NCBI GenBank assembly: GCA_025667525.1
Contig: CM046875.1
Span: 436,244,617 to 436,308,616 of the forward strand
Length of the DNA stretch: 64,000 nucleotides
Reading direction: 5' to 3'
From: Glebionis coronaria
Lineage: Eukaryota; Streptophyta; Magnoliopsida; Asterales; Asteraceae
Under the pieces are notes generated by a model. That model was not told the origin of the DNA. It ran no database searches and was given only the letters and a program-made list of their open reading frames with translations. The stretch's first letter is position 1. Each line of letters begins with the position of its first letter. Both the position numbers and the translations under genes were made by a program. This document shows, in pieces, positions 1 through 10,599 of this stretch.

Positions 1-2097
1 GCTTAAAAATGTATTAAGCCCAATAAATGATTTAAAGGCCCATTTAAATAAATTAGTGGACTTGAAATATAATTAAGCCCACTAAAATAGCCCATTAGAT
101 GTTTAGCCCATTTAATGAGCCCATATAAAGTTTGAATGTTAAAATAAAAGTTTTTATAATAAAATATAACTTATAAAAACTTTTTGGATGAAAATGACAA
201 TTTATAAAACTTAAGGACTAAAATCGTAACTTATGAAACTTGTTTTGATAAACTAGTAAACACAAGGACTGAAAATGTAAATATCCAAAAGTTTAGGGTT
301 GATATTATCCGTGGCAAATTAAAACCTAGGGACCATTTTGGGAAGTTTCTAAAAGTTATTTTATCATTTTAAAATCCTAAGGACTATTTTAGTAATTTGC
401 CGAAACTTAAAGAAGCCCTAGGGGCTATTTTTGTAATTTTAGTAAAGTTACAAGACCTAGATATAATTAGGGGGACTAAATCTGCCATAAGCCGAAACTT
501 TAACAAGCCCTAGGTACTAAATATGTAAAATCCGAAAATTATACTTGTTTAAAAATATAGAGGGACTAGTTTTGCCATATTCCGAAACATTACCAAGCCC
601 TAACCTTAAAATCTACTTTAATTATAATAAAACATAATTAAAATACTTAGACCATAAGAGTTAAGGTATAAATTCTTTAAGTTTAAATTATTTTATAAAT
701 ATTAAAATAATTTATGGAAACTTTAAAGTTAAATAAAAAATCTTTTTATATTTATATTTACTTTAGGAGATAATTTTTTAAACAATTATGATTATGTATT
801 AATCATACATAAACTTATATACTTTTAGAAAATAAAATATATATGAACGTTGGAGAAATTGAATGTTAAAAATTTAAGTAGAACATCTTACGTCTACTTA
901 AAATATGAAACTTAATATTAAAGTTTAAATGAATGATGATAATACGTGAACTACGAACGTTAACTAATATTAAGTAGGATTGTGGTGTTTACATAATAAT
1001 GAAACCTAGTAGTAAATGAGTGATTATAATACTTGAACGGAAAACGTAAACTAATATTTTAAGTAGAACATTTTATGTATACTTAACTAAGAAACTTAAT
1101 TATAAGTTATATGATTATTATAAATACATATATGCTAACTGATATTAATAGTTAAACATTTTATGGTTACTAAGAAATGAATATTTATACTACTTGAACT
1201 ACGGTTATTTAGATAATTATTGTAGTATAAATGAACTCAATAAAATCTTTATAAGCATACATATATGTTCTTTGTACTATCTATTAAGACTGTACTATCT
1301 GATTAGGCATAACTTTGGCGTGAACTTTAATTGGATATTCGTACTAAAAAACAATTGCCTACTCCCAGGTGAGTTTACAGCCCCATATAAACTTTTGATA
1401 AAACTTCCCTATTGGGAAAGAAAATATGCAAAAACATAATGGACACAACTGGATTGTATAAACTTGACTATGATTGTTTATTACTGAACTGTTAAATTGT
1501 TGTAAATCGCTAGAATGTTATAAATAGATCTATTAGGGATTGACCATCCCCGTCTGGGTGAGTCATGCTCACTGTGTCTTGGCCGGGACAACAGACGTAT
1601 ACCATGTTGGAACTGGAATGGGTGTCTTTTTGTAAGACACTACGTCCTCATCTGTTTAGGACTACGGAGGTTAAGCTTCAGTTTCTAATAATAAACAAAT
1701 GTTATCTAAATTTTAATGAGAATGCTTTGTGCATTGTCACTTCTATGCTTAATGTATGTCCAAACTAATTAATTGTTAAAATCTGTAAATTCACCAACTT
1801 TATGTTGACCCATGTTAGTATGTTTTGCACAGAAATGTGAAGTTAGTACGTGGTGTGTGCATGGTCTCCAGCATCTTAGAAATCTGCATCATACGACTCG
1901 TCAGGGGCTCTATTTAGGAATCATAAACAATCACCTTCTGTCATGCTTAAAACAATTTTATTTTATTTGCTATCAAACATGTAAACTGATTTAAATAACT
2001 CTTTATCTTATGCTCTATGGACTATATGTTATCGATCCACCCTAGTGACACCACCGTGGATATTTCCACATATTTTGACCCTACCCGGGGTGTCACA
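1..2097 (+). mobile_element. Tekay-like Gypsy LTR (LTR1), 5' edge outside window
   Basis: AT-rich non-coding sequence ending GGGGTGTCACA at 2097, followed five bases later by a primer-binding site, so this is a 5' LTR of a plus-strand element. It shares with the LTRs at 18.2-20.3 kb and 57.2-60.6 kb a donor-like AGGTGAGTTTACAG (1367-1380), a GGGATTGACCATCCC hairpin (about 1536-1550) and an acceptor-like ATGTTTTGCACAG ending at 1832. The first 650 bases hold phrases such as 'agggactaaa..tgtaa' that are common in plant Gypsy LTRs. The left end is not in the window. It is not the partner of LTR2: the two align only at these motifs. Lineage is assigned by recognition and by the gag further downstream. 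Confidence 0.72.
1369..1832 (+). other. candidate intron inside LTR1
   Basis: The donor context is CCCAG|GTGAGTTTACAG and the acceptor context ATGTTTTGCACAG|AAATG. The same two contexts recur in LTR2 and LTR3 in the same order. The length is 464 bp. This is inference from motif conservation; no transcript evidence is available. Confidence 0.4.
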
Positions 2098-2102
2098 GAG
2101 AA

Positions 2103-2114
2103 TGGTATCAGAGC
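2103..2114 (+). other. primer-binding site of the outer Tekay-like element
   Basis: TGGTATCAGAGC matches the usual plant initiator-Met tRNA primer site. It lies five bases after the LTR terminus and shares the following GTTATAGAGAAC with the Gypsy element at 60.6 kb. Confidence 0.85.
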
Positions 2115-2490
2115 AGTAGTTATAGAGAACCAGATAAATTTTTAAATAAAATACAAAAAGATAAATAAATAAATAAATAAAATAAAATTATTTTTCTTTT
2201 ATTTAAAAATGGACTATAACTTATAAAAATCTTTTTTGGGATTTTCTTTGGGATCGTATTAGTTTAAGCATATAGATCTTAGGGCATTTTATGCTATGTG
2301 AACTAATTGTATATATATGTTTACTAAACTTTATTATTAATACTGCTTAGTGAGTTATTGCTATGAAAAATGTTAGACGTGCTAAACTTGAAAATTTTAC
2401 ACTACATAGTAAAATACTGAAATGAGAATATGGGTAATATTAAACAAAACTTTGCACTTACATAATGATAACTGTACTACTTAAATAATA

Positions 2491-2787
<297 letters not shown>

Positions 2788-2928
2788 TATTAGTATTTGT
2801 AACCTTAAAACATTATAATAATTGTTTAAAAGGGATATATTTTCATATAGCATGTAATCTAAAATAATATTGTTCTTTGTTTGTAAGCTTATCTCACTTC
2901 AAACTTAAAATAATACTATTTCAAAGCA

Positions 2929-3109
2929 TCATGACCCCGCCTACTGCATCCACGACTGTTCTACCTAGAGTAGCTCCTACTCAAGTTGTTTGTTCATCCC
3001 CACGATCGACGCAGTGTGGATGGTTGTCAGCCTCGGATTCAGAGGATGACCCAGCCATTGAAGGTGTACTTCCACAAGACCGTTTTTCTATCTCAGCATC
3101 AACCACACC
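2929..3109 (+). pseudogene. pre-gag extra ORF of Tekay-like element, 5' part
   Basis: Sixty codons from an ATG at 2929, rich in Ser, Thr, Pro and acidic residues (SDSEDDP near residue 40). It is cut by Copia A at 3109/3110. The 3' half lies at 15111-15786 in the same reading frame once the insertion and its duplicated five bases are set aside. Tekay-clade elements are known to carry an extra ORF between the 5' LTR and gag; its function is unknown. The start is the first ATG after the microsatellite and the only one giving this continuous frame. Confidence 0.6.
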
Positions 3110-3586
3110 TTCTAGGACCTTTGGAATAGCGATCTGTAATAGGTAGACTAGGAGGTATATAGTTCTTCCTGGTCCTAGTAGTAGTAGGAGCAAGACGTTC
3201 TCCTGGTCTTATAGAAAGTCAAACTTTATTATTTAAAGATTATTCTGTTAGGATATGCATGGGATATGTTAGGAAAGGATATGCATATCAGTTTTACACG
3301 TTTTGGTTTAATGATGTATTAGGGTTTCCTTGTAGTATAAAAGGAACCTTGGGCAGAAGGGTTCTATACACCTTCATCAAACATTATTCTAGTTCATATT
3401 AATATTAGAAATCCTTAGTAAAGGATCAAGTCGTTATAGTTATTATGTTCTTCTTGTTCATAGTATTTGTATTCCGCACATATACTGTGTGATTTATATA
3501 GAGTCTCTCTGTGAATAGACTTGTGATTACAGAAGTCGTTCACCGTCCCTAACAGGCTGCAAGATCCACATCTAGTGGACCCAACA
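3110..3586 (+). repeat. 5' LTR of Copia A
   Basis: Matches 14630-15105 over its whole length and ends CCCAACA. The first bases are TTCTAGG where the 3' copy has TGTTAGG, so the canonical TG terminus of this copy has mutated. The TATA box is at 3336-3344. Confidence 0.95.
3336..3344 (+). promoter_or_regulatory. TATA box of Copia A 5' LTR
   Basis: TATAAAAGG, conserved in the 3' LTR, about 245 bp before the LTR end. It fits the U3/R boundary. Confidence 0.7.
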
Positions 3587-3588
3587 AG

Positions 3589-3601
3589 TGGTATCAGAGC
3601 C
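3589..3601 (+). other. primer-binding site of Copia A
   Basis: TGGTATCAGAGCC two bases after the 5' LTR; initiator-Met tRNA type. Confidence 0.9.
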
Positions 3602-3661
3602 TGAGAGAGTCTGTGTACAAGAAGAATCAATTTTTCTTATTTCTAAAATCTTTGTTTAATT

Positions 3662-6363
3662 ATGTCTGCCTTAAGTTCTACTCAAACAAGAGAAGATAGC
3701 ACCCCTAAAACACATCAACCTTAGCAGATAATTGCTACAATTTCCAACACAAATGGTAAGTTTCCTCTTCTGGAAAAAAAGATGAGTATGATAACTGGGC
3801 AATGAAGATGGAATGCTGGATCACCAACACTGATCAAGATCTTTGGAAGATTATTCTGAATGGAAACAGAAAGAAGTCTACTGGAAGAGACAAGAATGGT
3901 AGTATTATTATTCTTGACCCTAAAACTCATGAAGAAATCACATATGTTTAGAAGGAGATCAAAGCAAAAACTATTTTGCTTCAGTCTCTTCCTGATGATC
4001 ACATGGGTGACTTTTATCATCTGGACGATGCTAGGGAAATCTGGAATGGAATAAAAGCAAGGTTTGGTGGGAATGAGGAGTCAAATAAAATGTGAAGATC
4101 CATGCTGAGAGATGAATTCACAGACTTCAAGATCTCAAAAACTAAAGGTATCCATCAAGGGTATGACAGGTTCCAAAAGATACTAAGCCAGTTGAATCAA
4201 CTCCGATCGAAACCAGACAATGGAGATATCAATGCAAGGTTTCTTAGAGCCTTACCCTACTCATGGAATCAGGTGGTAATCTCTCTCAAAGCAAAAGGTG
4301 GGCTTGACAATCTTAATTTTGATGATTTGTTTCATAAGCTCAAAACCTTTGAGCCTCATGTGAGGGGATACTCAAGTGATTCTTTTCCTACTCCTACTTA
4401 CTCTGCCTTTGTGAGTTCCATGGGATCTAGTCCCATGTCTTATGCTAGTAGCCCAAGCTATACTGTGTCTTCTCAGCATACCTCTCAGCATACTTCTACA
4501 CCTGAACCGAAAGGCAAGTCTGGTAGCATGGTAGAAGCTGTTCTTCACTCTTTTGTTGCTAATGTTGATCCTCAAGAGCAACTTGATTTTGATGACTTCA
4601 AATAGGTTGATAAACATGACCTCGATGAAATGGATCTCAAATGGCAGATGGCCATGCTCACTCTTAGGGTTCACAAGTTTGAGAAGAGAGCCGGTCAAAA
4701 GTTTAACTACAACCCAAGAGAGCCAGCAAGGTTTGACAGAAGCAAGGTTAGATGCTATAACTGCCAGCAGCAAGGTCACTTTGCTAGGGAATGCTCTATC
4801 AAGCATGACCAGGAGAAGAGCAGGTATTCAGCTTTCAAGATTCAGGAGGTGAAGGATGACAAGAAGGCTTTGGTGTCTGTTGACTCTATGGTCAACTGGA
4901 GTGATCATCAGAATGCTGCCCTGGAAACAGCCGAACCTTCTACTGACGTGTTTGCAATGATTGCTAGGAATCTGACTGATGCCGAGGAAGCAGAAGAGTT
5001 TGCTCTTATGGGCATCTCACCTCAGGTACAACATTGTCCTCTTGGTTGTCATGATAAATATTCAGAATTGTTGTCTCAATATAATGACTTAAATGAACAA
5101 AATGATAAGTATTTTTTAGAGGTTCAAGCCTATAAGAATTCTTTAAAAACATTGGAACAACAAAAGAGGTGGCTTCAAGACACACAACGTGAATATGAAG
5201 ATAAAATAAGAATTCTGAATATTTATTTAGAAAACACAACAAATATGCTTAAATACACTGAAAAGGTAAAAGATGAAAGTATCAAGGAAAAGTAGGACAT
5301 GAAGGAAAAATTGGATGCTACACTGTTAAGATTTGAAAAATGTCAAAATGCACCAAAGAATCTTTCAAAGTTAATTGATAGTAGCATGTCTGGTAGGACT
5401 AAAAGAGGGTTAGGATTTGATAAATATATTGATTCAGAAGATGTGTTTGATCTATCTTTTTCAAGTGTCTTTGATCCTGACAAGGAGGAAGAGGGAAAAC
5501 CTTGTTACAATAGGTTTCAACCAGCTGTAGCAATACATGCTGTCCCTCCACCTCTTACAGGAACTTTTATGCCCACTTCTAGGCATAATGAGTTGGATGG
5601 ATCACAGATGCATGAGTCCCCAAAAAGTTCTACTAATACTAATGACTTTGTCTCTTGTACTTTCAGTGACAAAGATAGTGACTCTGCATCATGTGGTTCA
5701 AGTGAAGAGTCGAGACCTACAAGCTCCAAAACAAATGACCATGCTGCTACTAGTGCTAGGAAGAGTGAAGAGAGAGTCGCTTCTACTTCAACTGTGTCTA
5801 GTTCTGGTACATTGAGTCCTAGGAATAATGTTTCTCCTAGAATTATGTGTAATAAAGTTAGCAGTATGAGACAAGGTCATTTGAATAAAAGGTGTTTTGT
5901 TTGTGGCAGTACATTTCATTTGATTAAAGATTGTGACTTTTATGATCAACATCTTTCTGTGTATCAAGCATATCCTGCTCCTAGTCCACCAGGAGTTGCT
6001 CCTTATTCTTCTAGAAGACTTAACTCTTGTGCCCAATCTTTTTCTTCTTCTAGAAGGACCTCTCCTTTAGCTTCTGATCATTGGAAAAACAATGGTTTAA
6101 TCCCTAATAGACCAACCAGCAACTACTTTCAGAACTTTAATCAGAATTATGCATTTAATTCAGGCCAAATGTATTTTGGGTTAGGAAATTTGGGTGCTGC
6201 TGTTAAGCCCTCAGCAGATTGTTCTTGGTCAAACAATAACATCCATATGATGAATAGGAAACCTAAGAACAACAGTGGATCTCATCCATCTTCTTGGCTA
6301 TCTACTAAAGATCCAGAAGGCAGGCTCAAACCTGAGAAGGTTTGGGTCCCCTTAAGACACTAA
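3662..6363 (+). pseudogene. Copia A gag (broken)
   Basis: Would encode the capsid/nucleocapsid protein of the virus-like particle. The ATG at 3662 is followed by a UBN2-type Copia gag domain (about 3750-4330), a CCHC zinc knuckle CYNCQQQGHFAREC (about 4752-4795), a Glu/Lys-rich probable coiled coil (5040-5370) and a second knuckle CFVCGSTFHLIKDC (about 5899-5940). Breaks include a frameshift at the A-run near 3775 and stops near 3733, 3949, 4093, 4603 and 5293. The last stretch ends VWVPLRH then TAA at 6361; pol lies in another frame just beyond. Two zinc knuckles some 370 residues apart is unusual for Copia gag. Confidence 0.85.
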
Positions 6364-6394
6364 CTTTTGCATATATCTTTTCTTGTTGTTGTAG

Positions 6395-9300
6395 GGTACT
6401 CCATACCAAGATCCTATTATTGGGATTGTTGATAGTGGATGCTCTAGGAGCATGACAGGAAATAAAAGTCTTCTATCTAACTTTGTACCATTTCAAGGCG
6501 AAAAGGTCTACTTTGGAGGTGGTGAGGGAAGGATCACCGGCAAAGGAACGATTCAGACGCCTAATCTTACCTTTGAGCAGGTCTACTTTGTGGAACCACT
6601 TCAACACTTCAACTTGATCTCTGTCTCTCAAATTTGTGATAAGAAGCAGTTTGTTCTCTTTACGGATACTGATGCACTAGTGTTATCTAAAGACTTTAAA
6701 CTTCCGGATGACTCACAAGTTCAACTAAGAATCCCTAGAAGACACAACCTCTATAGTATCAAGATGAATGAAGTCAATCCTACCGGTCAACTAGCATGTT
6801 TGGTTGCTAAAGCCTCAGAAGATGAAGCCACTAAATGGCATAGAAGGATGGGACATGTGAACTTCAAGACCATTCACAAATTAGCAAATATGAACTTGGT
6901 CTCTGGTTTACCTCCCAAAACGTTCAGAAATGACATAAATTGCCTTGCATGCAGCAAAGGTAAAAAACATAAAGCATCCTTCAAAGCCATTACTGCTCTC
7001 AGCCTTATAACTGAACCATTGCAGCTACTACACATGGATTTATTTGGTCCTACCTCCATTAGGAGCATTGACCACAAACAATACTGTCTTGTGGTAACTG
7101 ATGGGTACAACAGGTTCACGTGGGTTTTCTTCATGGCTGCCAATAGTGAGACCTACTCAATTCTCAAGGACTTTCTTACACTAATTGAGAATCAGTTGTC
7201 CAAGAAGGTTAAAGGAATCTGATGTGATAATGGAATAGAATTCAAAAATGCAGACCTCATAGCACTTTGTAAATCTAAAGGTATCAAACGAGATTATAGT
7301 GCAGCAAGAACTCCTCAGCAGAATGGTGTTGCAGAAAGGAATAACATGACTCTAATCAAAGCTGCGAGAAAAATGCTTGCCGATTCCAAGCTTCCAACCA
7401 TGTTTTAGACAGAAGCTGTCAATACTGCAAGTTATGTCTTGAATAGAGTTTCTATTACCAATCCACACAAGAAGAATCCCTATGAGCTACTCACAGCTAA
7501 AGTTCCTAGCATTGCTCATTTGAAGCCATTTGGGTGTCCTGTCACCATTTTGAATACTAGTGACTATTTGGGGAAATTTTATGGCAAGGCAGATGAAGGC
7601 TACATAGTGGGATATCCAGCTCACTCTCGGGCTTATCGTGTCTACAATCTCCAATCCAAGCGAGTAATTGAAATTATTAATCTCAGGTATTTTGAGGAGA
7701 AGTCAAACATACAAGGCAAGGGTCCTGAATGGTATTTTGATCTTGATTATCTTAGCGATTTATTGGGGTATTTTTGTTTCAAAACTAACCATGATGCAGG
7801 TCCACAAGTGTTTGCAACTTCTAGTGCAGGTACTCATTCTAGCTTTTTAGACTCAGATGAAGAGGATGATATTTTTGTTGTTCCATCCTATTCCACCACA
7901 GTCTCTCCTAATGCCAATAATACCCTTGGTGATGCTACTCCATCAGACATTTTGGACTCACAAGGAGCTCTTGACACATTGCTCAAGCAACAACAAGATG
8001 CTACTACAACAGCTGCTCAAGGTGGTTTTGAGTTTCCTTTGAGTACATCTGCTGACAAAGCTACTCCTAGTACTCCAAATGTTACTCCTAGTGCTAGTTT
8101 AACACCTATTGGTAGTCCGGCTAGTGATCCCACTTCCTCTACTAGATTCTCTGGTCCTTCTGACCTGGGAAACTATCAAAAGAAGTCTTCTACTAAGCTG
8201 ATTGATATTCATAAGCAACCAATAGACGACATTTTCGACTCTGCTTCATATGATAATGACTTTGTTGGGGATCTTAATAACTTGGCACCAGAAGTGGATG
8301 TAGCTTCTAATCAAGTTCTGCAGTCACACAAAGACCATCCTACTACTTAAATCATTGGAGATCCTGGTTCTACTGTCAAGACTCGCAGAATGCATAAGAA
8401 AGCAACGTCGGATCATCATGCTCTTGTGAGCTATATTGAGGACCAAAAGCGTAATAATCATACGGACTTTCAACACTGTTTGTTTGCTTGTTTTCTTTCA
8501 CAGGTGGAACCTAGATCCGTCTCTCATGCTCTTGAGGATCAAAGTTGGGTGGAGGCAATGCAGGAGGAGATGCAGCAGTTCTTGTTTTAGAATGTTTGGA
8601 TCCTAGTTGACTTGCCAGATGGAAAGACAACAATTGGTACCAAATGGATCCTCAAAAACAAGAAAGATGCAAGGGGTATTGTGGTGAGAAATAAGGCAAG
8701 GTTGGTTGCACAAGGACCCACACAACTTGAGGGAATTGACTATACTGAAGTTTTTGCTCCTGTTGCTAGGATTGAGACCATTCGTTTGTTTTTGGCTTTT
8801 TCTTCTTATGTGGGCTTTATGGTTTTTTAGATGGATGTCAAGAGTGCATTTCTCTATGGAAAGATTGATGAGGAAGTTTATTTCACTCAACCTAAGGGCT
8901 TTGTGGATCCACTTCATCCAAAGAAAGTTTACAAGGTAGTCAAAGCTCTCTATGGACTTCATCAGGCTCCTAGAGCTTGGTATGAGCATCTTTCCACTTT
9001 CTTGTTGAAACATGGCTATGGAAGAGGCACGATTGACAAAACACCATTTCTTAAGAGGAATACCAAGGACATTATCATAGTTCAAGTTTATGTGGACAAT
9101 ATTATCTTTGTTTCTACCAAGAAGGAATGGTGTGATGAGTTTGAACAACTGATGAAGGGCGAATTTCAGATGAGTGCTATGGGAGAGCTTACATTTTTTC
9201 TTGGTCTTCAAGTCAAGCAACAGTCGGATGGAATCTTCATAAGTCAAGATAAATATGTTCATGAGATCCTTCAGAAGTTTGATATGGATCCTCTTAGACC

Positions 9301-10030
9301 AGCAGCAACACCTTATGAAGTAACTAAAGTCAAACTCAAGAATGAGCCAGATCCTCCGGTAAATGTTCACATGTACCAGTCAATGATTGGCTCCCTCATG
9401 TATTTGACTGCATCACGTCCGGATATTATGTTTGCCGTAAGTGCTTGTTCCAGACATCAGGTGGCTCCAACTGTTTCTAACTTGAATGCAGTCAAGAAAA
9501 TTTTCAAGTACATCAAGGCTCAACCCAAGCTAGGCTTGTGGTATCCTATAGAATCACCTTTTGTTCTTGAAGCCGATAGTGATAGTGATTATGCAGGTGC
9601 TAATAATGACAGAAAGTCTACTACTGGTGGTTGTCAGTTTTTGGGTCGAAGACTTATCTCATGGCAATGTAAGAAACAGACGATAGTAGCTACTTCTTCA
9701 ACAGAAGCTGAATACGTAGCTGCTGCTAGTTGTTGTGGACAAGTCTTGTGGATACAAAATCAGATGATTGAATATGGGTTCAACTTTATGAACACTAAAA
9801 TTTTCATTGACAATCAAAGCACTATCTGCATTGTGAAGAATCCTGTTTTTCATCAACGTACAAAACTTATTGAAATTAGGCACCATTTTATCACGGATGC
9901 CAATGAGAAGAAGTTGATACAGGTTTTTAAGGTTCATACAGATGATAATGTTGCTGATTTATTGACTAAAGCTTTTGATTGTCCTCGGTTCAACCACTTG
10001 GTGGTTCACACTGGAATGGTCAATCCTTGA
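6395..10030 (+). pseudogene. Copia A pol: PR-INT-RT-RNase H (broken)
   Basis: Frame opens at 6395 directly after TTGTTGTTGTAG. Domains in order: aspartic protease (DSGCS at about 6431), pre-integrase HHCC zinc finger (about 6830-6980), integrase core (MDLFGP near 7035, DNG near 7225, E in QNGVAERN near 7335), RT (about 8600-9350), RNase H (AEADS/DYAG near 9570, STEAEY near 9700), end 10030. Stops sit at 7220, about 7405, 8348, 8588 and 8828. The RT catalytic motif reads YVDN (about 9091) instead of YVDD, a lost metal-binding Asp, so the enzyme would be inactive even without the stops. Confidence 0.92.
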
Positions 10031-10599
10031 GACCTAGGATTGAGGGGAGGCTAAGCCTAAGGGGAGGCTTAGTGTACATATTTACTTTCACAGACTAACA
10101 TATTGGTAGTTTCTAAAAACTAGTTTTATGGGTATTTGCGGTGTGTGCTACTTCTAGTGGAGGATTTTGGTCACTTCTAGTGGTAGTCTTCAGCTTCTAG
10201 TGGATATAAATCTTTCCGTGCCATTGGTGGTTGGCTTCTAGTCTTGGTTTGGGTCACTGTTCATTTCGTTTACTTTCATTGACCTCATGGTGCTTCTAGT
10301 ATTGACCCTTATACGTTTTGACTTTTAGTCAACGCAAGTTACTTCTGGTATATATCCTATTATTTAACTTTGGTAACTAGGGTTTGCAAATAAAGTTAAA
10401 AGGGCAAGTGGTTACTTTTGCATTAACTACCTAATTTGAAAAAGCAACCCACATTATTAGGGGTCAATGAACAGTTACAAGACCATAATTTATGGTCAAA
10501 TACCCCCCTTGACTCATTCATCACAACCATAACACACACACATGCTCCTTCTCTCTCAATCTCTAATCAATCACCTTCCATCACTTCCAATCATCATCC
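10031..10599 (+). other. pol to extra-ORF spacer of Copia A
   Basis: Non-coding. It starts with two purine runs resembling polypurine tracts (AGGGGAGG at about 10043 and 10060) inside an imperfect inverted repeat. It then holds five or more copies of CTTCTAGT (10150-10300), a weak TATA-like GATATAAATC (about 10203) and a C/T/A-rich leader running up to the ATG at 10600. Confidence 0.6.

Noticed and set aside
4372..4806. 144-codon minus-strand ORF within Copia A gag
   Set aside because: It lies opposite the zinc-knuckle region of gag and shows no motif.
6340..6460. Programmed frameshift between gag and pol
   Set aside because: Copia A and C have pol in opposite relative frames, and no slippery heptamer is visible at either stop; a splice-like junction explains both better, though it is not proven.
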